A stretch of DNA of 64,000 nucleotides. Origin: Thalassia testudinum (Eukaryota; Streptophyta; Magnoliopsida; Alismatales; Hydrocharitaceae). How positions within the stretch are numbered: the first letter of the stretch is position 1; the number at the start of each line of letters is the position of its first letter. The DNA is taken from positions 32,322,501 through 32,386,500 of the forward strand of contig JAZHRO010000002.1 in the NCBI GenBank assembly GCA_037157565.1. Direction: 5' to 3'. The notes below the pieces were generated by a model, which saw only the letters and a list, made by a program, of their open reading frames with translations, had not been told where the DNA came from and did no database searches. Made by a program: the position numbers and the translations under genes. Below, piece after piece: positions 45,509 through 56,514 of this stretch.

Positions 45509-47229
45509 TGATTAGCCCATAGTTGTGGGCTATTTAAGTATTTAAGTGCCTATACATTAGGTTAATTCTAACATTTATTTAGTATAAAGTAGGATGTAAA
45601 TAGATTAATTCATAGTTTTAATTTAATTACATAATCCATGCATTGCATTCATATTTTAAGTGCATTTAGAATTAGCTTAGAATGACATTTATCTAATTAG
45701 ATAACCAATTAGGTACATTATTTTTATTAACATAAAAGTTGAGGGTCTGTATATAAATGGCCCTAATATTTTAACATTATTTTCTTTATTCTTCTTCTTG
45801 CAGGAACGGCTGGCTGCCGCTCCAACGCCGAACGGCCGCAGTAAAGAACCCATTCAAGGGAGAGCGGATGTGGTGGATCTGGTCGGGCAGATGATTTCAA
45901 ATGTGTGCAGGCCACTACAAAAGGAGGAGGGAGGCAGCCGAGCTCGGGAGGCCTCCACCACTGACCCACCACTGTGCAGAGAGACCTTCTCTCTTCCACT
46001 CCATACTGCCGGCCTCTACTGTGGCGGCGAGTCTCCACCACCGTGGGCATGTGGTGTGACAGGCCACACCACCATCCGGAGCTCGTCCGCATCACCGTGA
46101 GCACCTTAGCGTGCATCTCCCTCACCGTCGTCGCCAACCACCACCACCGAGCTACTGATTCAGCCACCCTTTCAGTAACTTCAGACGTCCGGGAAATTTC
46201 CCGGACGTCTGAAGCTACCCGCTCACCTCCACCCACTCGCCTGCGTACCCATCTGAAGTCCACCCGCATCCGCTCTCCACGTGCCTGTAGCCCACGCCAT
46301 CTTCCTGCGCCTACAGAGCCACCCGCTCACCTCCAACAGCCCACGCCTTCCTCAGCCTGTAGCACTCTCCAACTGCACCCGCTCTCCACGCACCTGCAGC
46401 CCACACCATCCTCCCGTGCCTCTAGACCAGCGCACACCTTCGCCCGCGCGCCCGCCACCAGCAGTAGCCACCCGCGCACAGCTGCAGAACTCCAACCGCC
46501 CTTCCCCGCGCCTGCAGACCAGCACAAACCTCCTTTCCCGCGCCTGCAGACAAGTGCCATTCACCCGCGCCTGCAGAGCCCTTCACCCGCGCACCCGCCA
46601 CCAGCAGCAGCCACCCCCGCACCTGTAGACCCGCTCTCCACGCACATCAACCCGCGCCGGCCAGTAGCAGTAGCCACCCCCACAGTAGTAGCGTGCGGCA
46701 GTCTTCACGCCAACAGGCAGCACATGCTCACCGGCTGCAGCACCTCCGCCAGAGCTCGTCCGGCCACCTCCGGCCGCCGCACGACATGCCGCCACCACCG
46801 CTTCGAAGCCCTTGGTCCAAGGGACTTCCTCCAAGCTTCCCGCGCCAGCCATCCGCTCCTCATCGCGCAAGACAAAGGGGAAAAATTCCCCGTAATCCGT
46901 CAATTAGAAATTACATTTTCTGCCATTGTCACTTTTTAATCATATTTTATTGATTCTGCATTGCGGAAAATATCCTCTAGTTTCTCAGAATTGCTATTTC
47001 AGCATTGTTTCTTGCTTAAACCTTAATCTGAAGGCAAGTTTGGCTTGATTCTTGTCCAAACTAACTACGAATAAACGTTTTTAATTGGTGAGAATTTTAA
47101 TACGTCATTGCCTTCCTGTGGATTCGACCCGCTCCTCTGCGAGTGGTTATTTTTTCTTAAATATTGATTAGTCGATTTTTCCACCACATTAAACTGCAAA
47201 CGACTTTAAAGCGAAAGATCGACGAGTCA
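45509..47229 (+). repeat. Solo LTR of family E (copy E2)
   Basis: 1721 bp, TGATTAGCCCATAG to ...CGACGAGTCA, flanked by the perfect 5-bp duplication CCCTC (45504-45508 and 47230-47234). Its 3' end block 'cttcctgtggattcgacccgctcctctgcgagtgg' is the reverse complement of the corresponding part of E1. The 321-codon Pro/Ser/Arg-rich frame at 45974-46939 lies wholly inside the LTR. It is not in the same frame as the long frame of E1 where the two LTRs align, so I do not call it a gene. Confidence 0.95.
46179..46214. repeat. Perfect 36-bp palindrome in LTR E2
   Basis: CTTCAGACGTCCGGGAAA is followed immediately by its exact reverse complement, with no spacer. The arm contains two overlapping recognition-like words, GACGTC and CCGG. 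I did not find an equivalent in E1. Confidence 0.97.
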
Positions 47230-47636
47230 CCCTCTGTCCTCCGACGCTGTCCTCCTTTGTCCCACTCCTCACCACCTTCGTCCAGGCGCAATCAAAGCAA
47301 GTCATCCTCCAAGCAATCGTCGAGGGGGACTCTTCTCACCTCTCTCTGTCTTTATCTCTTTTGAAGTGTAGTTTTCCGCTTTTTATCTATAGAAAACATT
47401 TGTTTAGATAAATATATTGATGTTCTCTCTCTCTCTTATTTTGCAAGTAGATTAGTTAGATAAACATTTGTCGATATGATCTCTTTCTTTCTAAAAATAC
47501 CAAAAAAATCATAAAAGACAAAAATAATGAAAACAAATAAAATCAAAAACATGGATTTCTCAAAACCAAACATTTCCCTCCCCATGTTCGACCCGGGACT
47601 CCCTTTCAAGTTTTAGTTATAAATTTTATAAATTTA

Positions 47637-48720
47637 TGGTTGCCCTAGTCCAACCTTGGGATGATTCTCAAGATTAACCCCTTTCAGTAAAGCCAATGAC
47701 TGAACCTGCTCAAGCACCCGTCGGGGGGGATACATTTTCTGAGACCAAAGATGACCAGGTTGGCCTAGAGCAACCGATTGAGGATGAACTAATTGCCTCA
47801 CCTGAGATCCCCAAGCTAAGAAATGAGGAAAAATATGTCTCCATGGACTAGAAAATGTTAGATAACTTTGAGACATATATAAATGAGGATAAAAAATTCT
47901 TTGATTGTGATGGTGAAGAATCTGTAGGCAAGGTCTCACTCGAGCTCAAAGAAAATGGTTTTAATGAGACAGACACACTTGTGGAATCTGATGAACTATT
48001 TGGTAGCCCGATAACTGAGGATTATGATTTGATTGGCGCTAACATGGAGGATTCTGATCCTAATATAATAGATGATCCAATCGGTAGCTCTAATCTTTAA
48101 CCACACCCCAAAGAGCTAAATGATCATACTTTTGAGATCACGGTGCCCAAGTCAATCCTGATTCAGCCACGATTTTTGAACTTGGGTGAATCACATGGGG
48201 TGAATGATATGTTAGAGGTCCAGGAACCCTAACACTTGATGTTGGAGGATACGAATTTGAAAGTAAAGATCTAGAAGTTAACTTCAAGGAAAATAGGAGT
48301 TTTGATCTAAGGGTTCCTATTGATCTAAAACCACCAACCTTCTATCAGGACCCTTATGATATCTTTGCCATGCAACCCAAGTGTAGAATAATTGATTATC
48401 TTTCTGAGCTGAACTCTAAGTGGACACATAAATCCATTGAACACCAGTAGATCTACCCATTATCCACCACTTTAGTCTTGGGTTGCACACTACCAAACCA
48501 CAGGCCTAACCCCGCAAACACAATCTCCAATTTTTGGTGATTTTCATCCAGAACCATAGAACCACTCGACCATGGGGCATGGGTCTACACCACAACTTGA
48601 TCCACATCTATGGACATCTTCTGCTAGTGGGTTTTAGGATCAATCTTTTAATTCTGATCCTGACCTACACTTGTGAATTCCTAATTTCTTCTTTGTTTGT
48701 ATATTATACCTAGATAAAGG
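47637..48720 (+). pseudogene. Diverged ORF-X fragment (B4)
   Basis: Starts in the middle of ORF-X (VALVQPWDDSQD, equivalent to about residue 216 of the open copy) and runs to the C-terminal region. Stops occur at about 47674, 47850 and 48099. Preserved blocks include KPMTEPAQAPVGGDT, NFETYI, GSPITEDYDLI and PKSILIQP, and the end again encodes a hydrophobic tail before 'acctagataaaggcaataaac'. It is much more diverged than B1 is from the open copy, so it represents an older lineage. The open stretch at 47855-48100 is part of it. Confidence 0.82.
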
Positions 48721-49125
48721 CAATAAACTTAGCACGTGTGTATACTCCTTTCTCTTTGCGGAGCCGACTGGATTGTTGCAAAATTCAGGTGATATTATGT
48801 TTATTTTGCCCTTTTCTTGTCTTTATTTCTACAATGAGGATATTGCATCATTTAGGCATGGGGGGTGGATACTTAGTCCTGAAAATATTTTATTAGCTTC
48901 GTTGAATTTCTTTTATTTTCTTCAAAAAAAAAAATAGAATTAGGAGAAGAGAACTTAGGAATTAGGAATTGTTAACTTTAGGAAACGATACTTTAGGACC
49001 TGAACACTTAGACTCTTCAGGTCTTCCGTCTTAATCAGCCTGGGTGTCCACTCGAATGTGGACTTGGTCTCGAGTCGTCGCCAAGTAATTTTATAATAAT
49101 TTATCCAATAAATTGGGATGACAAG
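48721..49125 (+). other. Start of B4 3' noncoding region, cut by element F2
   Basis: Contains the internal polypurine box (acaatgaggatattgcatcatttaggcatggggggtgg, about 48831-48868) and the 'gactcttcaggtcttc' hairpin region near 49010. It stops at 49125 inside the 'aaattgggatgacaag' block, where family F begins. The expected paired hairpins and terminal tract are not in the window. Confidence 0.8.
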
Positions 49126-50870
49126 TGAAGTAGCGATCTTCGTTTTTGATAAAAACTTTAACATAAAATGTCATGTCATTATATTTAGTCGTGTGGTAGA
49201 AAACTGCTTTTCAAAACATTTAATTCTCAAAATCTAACCACAAAAATTGTTAGGTCATCGCCATAGGGAGGAATTAGCCTATTGAATTAGTGAGTGGTGA
49301 CTAGTTTGTTCGAGAATCTCAATGGGTGCGCCTGCTAATTCGTGCAATTCTTTTTCAACATAAGTCATTATTTTATAAAATTAATCAAGAATATAAGTGT
49401 TCACATGCAAAATGACCATAATATAATACCATGTAAATACATGAATCATTATCTTGATACTGGTAAACACCGTGAATCTGAATCTCAAACAACATAGAGT
49501 TTGTTCGTTTTAACCATTAAGTCATAATTTTGAAGAACTCAACAATGCATAATTTTAATCAAAAAGAGGGATGTCCATGCAATTTACTGCAATATAATAA
49601 ATTAGGAAAATAAATGAATAGTGTATCTACAATGGCATATGTTGTAAATTTTAATTCAACGGTTACAGTCGCGAAATAGGGGGTTGATTCCCCTTGGCAT
49701 GCGCATGGAGGGAGCCGCAGCTGGTGGCGCGACTGCTGGCGGAGATGCATCGGAGGACGACCTTCGTGATGGTGTAGGAAGCACGGCTGGAGGTGGCCGG
49801 TGATGGTGACTGGAGGCGAAGGAGAACGCTGGTGGGGACCTATGCGTGCGTGATTGTGGACCGCGGTTGATGCAGCTAAGGACTTGGCCATGTTTGCAGC
49901 GTCGAGAGGAGGTTGTTGGTGTGGTTGGCAAGGAGAATCGAGGCCTATGTTGATGGCTGCACGGAGGAGTGGAGGCCTGCATGTTGGGTCGCTACTCACA
50001 AGGAGGTGCTGTGTGCGTGCGAGGCTGTGGCGTGAGCATGCACATGCTGCTGCAGCTACATGTTTTGTGGAGGGCACACGGTGCGTGCAAGGCTATAGCG
50101 CGCTGGCGTGGGTGTGGTGTGGCATCGACGGTGGTTCATGGATGAATGCTGGGTGCGCTGGAGAAAGAAGATGGATAGTAGTCAGTGGTGTTAAAAGAAG
50201 GAAGAAGAAGAAGGGAAATAGAGAGGAAGATGGTGATGGTCAGGTGATGTAGCCAATGGTGATGGGTCCTCGTTGTCACCGAGAATCACCAGGATAGATG
50301 TGGCATTGAAAGGAGGAGTATGCTTTAGCCACAGTGCATGCTAGAGTTCACGGTGTAAGTCTAGTGCACGGTGTAGGCAATGGAGGAGGTCCCCACCAGG
50401 GGGAAGGATTGATCCCTTCTAGAAGATGGCCGACACTCTTTTAAAAGTCCCTAGTTTGTTTTCCTTCGGCCGTCGACTTCTTCAACCACTCACGAACATC
50501 GCGAGTGGTTGAAACAAATGGATAAGTTCTGGTGGTTTTCATCAGACGTCCAATAAATTCTCTAGACGTCTTAAAATGTGTAGACATCAGTGCATTTCTG
50601 ATGGTGGTTACCATACATCCAAATTAAATTTCAGACATCTTGTAGAGTTATTTTAGCTATCTGCCTGATGCCTTCAGTTGTCATGTGCCTAGCTTGCATC
50701 CACCAAATGATTATCATAACATATCATATGTTATTAAACATAAAATTGGTGCATAAGATGATACGCAGACTACGTTGAATTCCCACTTAATTCTTAATCA
50801 AATATCTACTAAGAATGAGTAATTACAGAGTACTTAGGCCAAATAATGGTCCATGAAAGTGAACTTATAA
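49126..50870 (-). repeat. LTR of family F (copy F2)
   Basis: On the minus strand it starts TTATAAGTTCACTTTCATGG at 50870 (TG changed to TT) directly after a polypurine tract, and ends ...GCTACTTCA at 49126. It matches LTR F1 at both the AT-rich end and the 'gcgcctgc' to 'aaaatgaccataatataa' part. The start resembles that of family E. Frames at 49559-50252 on both strands are within it. Confidence 0.8.
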
Positions 50871-51485
50871 AATGCCCCCATGCCTAAGTTTTGTTAGTCC
50901 CGAGAAAAAGTGAGAAACAATGAACATAACCAAAAAATTTCTTCTTCCCTTATTCCAATATTTTAGAGATCCAGACTAATGTGAAGTGATGGTAGCCTAG
51001 GTAACAGATCCAAGTAAAAAGTCAACTTACATTTACAGTTTGTACTTATCCCTTGGTAAGCATTTTATTAGGATAGGCAACTTCTTCCCTCAGGGATAAA
51101 GCAGAAAATAATCTGCAATTTGACCCCAGCTTTTTGGCTCAGGTAGGAGATAATAAGTCGAATGGATTTATATTTGGTGTCTCACACTCATCTGGTGCTA
51201 TCGGTAGTCTGGTACTGTAGACTCTAACTCTCCAGACTATCTAATGAGTCAACCCAGAGAGAGGCTAAACAACTGTGCTCCCTTGATGTCCCTTTGTGCT
51301 CACTCTTTTCCTTCTTTTCTTTCTAAGATCACAAATCTCACCAGATTTTGTAAAAGTACTCAATATTTGGTGGCCTCACATGGCATTCTCACTTCAATTA
51401 ATGTCCTAATAACTCTATAACTAAGTTAAAGGACCTCAGCCAGTATTCGGGTGATTCGAAATACTGAAAAGTAGGTATGGGTCAT
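50871..51485. other. Two opposed element 3' ends: F2 (minus) and C3 (plus)
   Basis: At 50871-50893 the minus strand reads AAAACTTAGGCATGGGGGCATT, the polypurine tract of F2. At 51467-51485 the plus strand reads GAAAAGTAGGTATGGGTCAT, a polypurine tract for the C LTR starting at 51486. Somewhere between, two 3' noncoding regions of opposite orientation are joined; I cannot place the junction. No gene is seen. Confidence 0.6.
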
Positions 51486-51854
51486 TGATGGGAACACCAT
51501 CATGAGCCCTAACTAGCCCATTTTGACCCAATAAAGAGAATAAATGCTCCTACATAACCAGCTGAAGGTCATAATTCACTGCATAACCTTTCTGAAAGAA
51601 ACATAAGAAATAAGGGGTAAAACTGTAATTTTACCAATGCAGTACAACCACGGATTTTCTCAAGAGCTAAACAAAGGTTAAATGGTCCTAATAAGATAAC
51701 AAGTAGGTTGGATTTGACAGAAAAGGGTTTGTGTATGCTCTGTGAATTAAATGACTTCTTGAAACTCTAAAAATAGACCCACTTGATTAATCAAGGTTCT
51801 GGTCAAGATAAATTTCACTTAAACCCTCTAAAAATCATATACAAATATTCTCTA
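51486..51854 (+). repeat. LTR of family C (C3), 3'-truncated
   Basis: Starts TGATGGGAACACCATCATG and is colinear with the fragment at 6465 as far as 'aaatattctcta', where a B LTR in the opposite orientation begins. Only the first 369 bp remain. Confidence 0.85.
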
Positions 51855-52067
51855 ACGATTACGAATCTACGCTAACGTGTTTGGTTTTGAAAAAACCTGT
51901 CATTGTAGTTCGAAAGCGAAGAATTCGTGTTCAACAAATAAGATTTATACCGAAAAAGAATTCCGGGTCGAACTCAGGGAGGCTACGTTGATCTATATTC
52001 GCAATTATGTTTTTTTTAGGATTTTTGATAAACAAGGTGAAATAATTACAATGGAGCTATCAAACTA

Positions 52068-52101
<34 letters not shown>

Positions 52102-53418
52102 CATGCATTCAATATTTCAATTGTTTATACAAGCAAACGAAATGAAAGTTACACTAGAAAGCGGGAAATCAATTACACTATAAAGCAGGAAAATTGTACA
52201 CTAGAAAAGCTGTAAATAAGAATGGGAGAGAGAAGTTATCCTCCTCGACGGTCGCTTGGAGGATGAGCCGAACGAGACGACGTCTGGACGAACGAGAACG
52301 GAGCAGGACGAGGGAGGACGAAGCAGAAGAGCGGGAACGGAGCAGCACGCCGTCGTCGTCGCGGGATCCACTTCCGAAGGAGGACGAAAATTTAGACTTT
52401 ATCTCGCGAGGAGCATCCCGGGTGTGGGACAAGCTTCTCTTGAGCTTTGGAGAGGTAGAGAGGAGAAGGAAGGGATGAGAATTTCGTATGGAGGGAGTCT
52501 CCTTTTATAGTTGCAAGGAGTGGGGGCAAAATGGACATTACAACTTCAAAATAATAAATGAGGGGTCTTTAGTGACGGATGAAACCGTCGCTAAAGCCCC
52601 CAGCGCACGCGTCGCTTCCGCGTCCACGCGCGCCTGCTCAGCCGCCCACGCGTGTAACGCCTACGCGCTTCTATTGATTTTCAGCCGACCGATCGCGAGA
52701 TCGGACGGCTTAAAATCGCGCCTTCACCGCTGCCGCCCGCCCGCTTGCACGTGCGATCGCACGTCCACGCGGGCGTCCAATCGCGCGTCGTCCTGATTGA
52801 GCGCGCGCGGCCGTTGGATCTCCATCTGACGCTCATCCGCGCCCGCTCAATCGCGCCTTCCGCTCCCTCACCGCAGCTCGAACTCACGCCCTGCGCTCGC
52901 GTAAGCGCGCTCGACCGCTGTGCTGCGGGGCACGGATGGTCGAGCGCATGTTTTAAGCGCCGGGCGGCCAACGGCGGAGAGGAGACGGGTGCGCGGTCTT
53001 CACAAGATGCATGCGGCCGTTTGGGCGGCTGAGATGGCTCCACGTGGTGCCATCTTGGCCGTCCATCTTCTGGAAGTTGTAGATGGTGCCACGGATGTCG
53101 GATTGACTCGATTTTTGTGTCGTTGGGCTGCAATCGTCCATCCGAATTCATCCGTGTGGTCGGATTTGTCATCTGAAGTGTGGATTTACACCATCTTGGC
53201 CCTTGATCTTCTAGGGTTCCCCGTTCTCTATCTGATGCTACGGATGCCTGATTAGGGCTATCTTGGAGTCGTTGAACTCCAATAGTCGCCCTGATCACAT
53301 CCATACGGTTGGATCTTTGATCGGAGGCCCCGATAAAATGTTTGCCCTGTCCAAGCACATAAAAGGAGACAATTAACCTCCATTTTATTCAAACTACTCT
53401 AAATGCAAGATGATGCAT
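51855..53418 (-). repeat. B-family LTR (B5), truncated at both ends
   Basis: Minus-strand B LTR lacking the last six bases at 51855 and about the first 120 bases at 53418. Intact TATA box (minus TATAAAAGG near 52500-52508), palindrome 52683-52710, and a (GA)n run at 52071-52095. The high-coordinate end is cut exactly where LTR B6 begins, consistent with the B complex having inserted into this LTR. The missing 5' tip would then lie beyond 64000. Frames at 52178-53358 are within the LTR. Confidence 0.85.
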
Positions 53419-55113
53419 TGTTGAACGATTACGAAGCTACGCTAACGTGTTCGGTTTTGGAAAACCTGTTGTTGTAGTTCGAAAGCGAAGGATTCGTGTT
53501 CAACAAATAAAATTTATACCGAAATTAAAATTCTGGGTCGAACACAGGGAGGCAGACGTTTGATTTAAAAACTTCACGTTTCGTTTTTATTTTGTCACGA
53601 AGAAATTCAATTTAAACTATCTAAGTATCTACAACAAAATAGAAGAGAGAGAGAGTAAGAGAGAGAGAGAGAATACTACACATGGAAATCAAAATGAGAT
53701 GTAGAATAGATAAGGAATTTATCATAAAAGAGATCGTTCGTTACAAGTAGAAAGCATAAAGCGATTACTCTAGAAAGCAGTAAATCTATATTAGAAAGCA
53801 GTAAAAAGAGTAGGGAGAGAGAATCCTCCTCGACGGTCGCTTGGAGGACGAGCCGGACGGGACGACGCCTGGACGAAGGAGAACGAAGCGGGACGAAGGA
53901 GGACGAAGCAGAAGAACGGGAACGAAGCAGCACGCTGTCGTCGTCGCGGGATCCACTTCCGAAGGGGGACGAAAATTTGGACTTTATCTCGCGAGAAGCA
54001 TCCCGGGTGTGGGACAAGCTTCTCTTGAGCTTTGGAGAGGTAGAGAGGAGAAGGAAGGGATGAAAATTTCGTATGGAGGGGGTCTCCTTTTACAGTTGCA
54101 AGGAGTGGGGGCAAAATTGACATTACATCTTCAAAATAATAAATATGGGGTCTTTAGTGACGGATAAATCCGTCACTAAAGCCCCGACGTGGCCGTCGCC
54201 GCCGCGCCCACGTGCGCCCGATAGGCTGCCCACGCGCGTAACGCCTACGCACGTCCGCGAAGTCTCAGCCGTCCGATCGTGAGATCGGACGGCTTAAATC
54301 ACGTCCGCGCCCGCTGCGTAGCGCGCCCGCCCGCATGCAGTCGCGCGTTACGCCCGGCGTCCAATCGCGCGTCGTCCTGATTGAGCACACGCAACCGTTG
54401 GATCTTCATCTGACGCTCGTGCGTGCCTGCTCGCAGCGCCTTCCACCCCCTCACCGCGGCTCGAACCCGCGACCTCTGCTTCGCCCGCAGCTGCGTCGCC
54501 GCTGCGCTACGCGGACGAAATGGTCGCGGGGACGCTTTTAAGGGCGAGCGACCGCAGCCGTTGAATCAACATCCAACTGCGAAGAGGAGACGGGTGCGCG
54601 GTCTTCACAAGATGCATGCGGCCGTTTGGGCGGCTGAGATGGCACCACGTGGCGCCATCTTGGTCGTCCATCTTCTGGAAGTTGTAGATGGTGCCACGGA
54701 TGTCGGATTGACTCGATTTTTGTGTCGTTGGGCTGCGATCGTCCATCCGAATTCATCCGTGCGGTCCGATTTGTCATCTGAAGTGTGGATTTACACCATC
54801 CTGGCCCTTGATCTTCTAGGGTTCCCCGGTCTCTATCTGATGCTACAGATGCCTGATTAGGGCGATCTTGGAGTCGTTGAACTCCAATTGTCGCCCTGAT
54901 CACATCCATATGGTTGGATCTTTGATCCGAGGCCCCGATAAAATGTTTGCCCTGTCCAAGCACATAAAAGGAGAGAATTAACCTCCATTTTATTCAAACT
55001 ACTCTAAATGCAAAATGATGTATGTTATGCAATATTTATATTATGAAATGCAATCCTATGCTTAAGAACATGCATATATAGACATTTTAAGTAGTGTAAA
55101 TGTGTTTACATCA
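53419..55113 (-). repeat. B-family LTR (B6)
   Basis: 1695 bp, TGATGTAAAC (55113) to GTTCAACA (53419) on the minus strand. It holds the second palindrome as 54267-54294, a mutated TATA box (TGTAAAAGG near 54085), and GA-rich runs at 53641-53670. No primer site follows; the next base belongs to LTR B5. Frames at 53676-54963 are LTR artefacts, present in the same form in B7. Confidence 0.93.
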
Positions 55114-56345
55114 TACCCCCATGCCTATCTTTTGCTAGTCCCTAGCAAAAACTATATGCTATTTATAAAAGAATTAAGTTAGATTATTTGGACCTGAGTT
55201 ATTTTCAATCATTAAGAAATTATCTACTTAGGAACTGAACTTTCAAAGACATAACAGTGCCCGAATATCAGCCAAAATGCAGACCGCCTCAAGCCTCGCC
55301 TTATTCAAAGAAACATTTCTTTTTCTCTTTTTACTCTTTTCTAATTTTTTTTTTTTTTGGATTTTCAACTCTTAGGGTTTAAGAGTGGCTTTCTACGGCC
55401 ATTCAACTCACCCAAGATTTGATGAGAACCCTAAGTTTTAGGCATCTTATTGTGATTGTGATAGACTCGTTGACCGGCAGTTAGAACGGACTTCGGATTT
55501 CTATGCCTCTAGGTGACCTCAAAAAGAATTCCGACTAAAGGTGTATCTTTATAACCGGTAGCTTTCTCCCTACTTTTATTTTTTAACGGGGTCAACACAA
55601 GGGTGAATCCAGTGTATATCTCCCCGGTTTATTCTACTTCTCCGCTCCTTCCTAAGTGTTTTGGGAATTTTTAGTGCATTTTCTGAGCTGGGTTCCGGAC
55701 AACCGGTCGATGAGCTGTTACCACCGACAACTTGCCAGCCATACTCGTGCGGCGAAGTGTGGCTTATTTCTTTTTGTTCTTTTCTCCTTTTTGATTTTTT
55801 CTTTCTTTTGTTTTTTTTTTTTTAAGTAGGTGGCTTCCCTGGTCTAAGATTTACCTAAATGCAGCAAAAAGAGAAAGGTCCAGTGACTGGGCTCTGGACA
55901 ACCTACCTATGGGCTGTTACCCACGATAACTTGCCAGCCATATCACCCTAGAAGGTTCATTAGCTATCCAATTTCCGTAAAAATCGTCGAACAACGAGTC
56001 AGTGCAAAGAAAGTGTGTAGATGCTTAAGACTCGAAATTCCCTCAAATCAGAGGGCGGGTTGATAAATCGTGTACTTATCACCCAAACTTATTTATTCCA
56101 CTTATAATAGAATTAAGATGGTGAGGACTCAAAGACAAATCCACATTTTAGTGGATACACAGGCTAATTAAGTCCAAAGACCTGAGGGGTCTTTGTGTTC
56201 AGATCCTAATGTAGTATTTCCTAAGATTGAAAATTTTCTTAAACCCAAATTCACTTTCCTAATTCTGAAATTTTTATTTATTTTTTTTTTTATAAAAGAA
56301 AATAAACAAATCTACGGAGCTGACGAATGAATTCAGAGATGAATA
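55114..56345 (-). other. 3' noncoding region of the ORF-X unit
   Basis: Terminal polypurine tract at 55114-55133 (minus AAAAGATAGGCATGGGGGTA). Hairpin cores at 55717-55731 (minus GTTGTCGGTGGTAAC) and 55916-55930 (minus GTTATCGTGGGTAAC). Hairpin AAAGACC/GGTCTTT near 56177-56195. Long T tracts at 55345-55360 and 55805-55825 are the spacers. Nearly the same sequence follows the pol unit at 61129-62349. Confidence 0.88.
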
Positions 56346-56384
56346 TCCACCCCCCATGCCTATCTAATGCAATGTCCTCATTGT
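56346..56384 (-). other. Internal polypurine tract box, ORF-X unit
   Basis: Minus strand: CAATGAGGACATTGCATTAG then ATAGGCATGGGGGGTGGAT. It lies 130 bases beyond the ORF-X stop and 1.2 kb before the terminal tract. The post-coding hairpin GCTGA/TCAGC is at 56486-56506. Confidence 0.85.
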
Positions 56385-56514
56385 ATTAAAAAGACATAAA
56401 ACAGAGTGGAAAAGTGCAGAAAGCACCTGAATTGCGTGAATATTAGGTCCGCTCCAAGATGAAAACAAAAAAGAACTGTATAAGTGCTGAGTTTAGTGCC
56501 TTCAGCTAGGCACA

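Larger units (their letters stand above)
44653..47636 (+). repeat. B-like LTR (B4), 5'-truncated, interrupted by a solo E LTR
   Basis: Picks up inside the LTR ('gtagcaccttatgcagtttgagg') and continues through a degenerate TATA box (TATGAAAGG near 45287), the 'tgtcccaagcccaggatgctc' leader block, and after the E insertion 'ctccaagcaatcgtcgaggggg' and the LTR-end block 'ccatgttcgacccgggactccc'. It breaks off near 47636 before the terminal CA and is joined straight to ORF-X sequence, so the primer site and leader are deleted. Confidence 0.8.

Noticed and set aside
45974..46939. 321-codon Pro/Ser/Arg-rich open frame
   Set aside because: It lies wholly inside solo LTR E2. The long frame in the homologous LTR E1 (34660-33764) is offset by small indels, so the reading frame is not conserved. 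GC-rich composition explains the lack of stops.
52681..54963. Repeated 100-225 codon frames in B LTRs (also 59596-60780, 25600-25986, 31667-32167)
   Set aside because: They recur because the LTR is repeated. They fall on both strands, overlap palindromes and the tRNA-like segment, and shift frame between copies.
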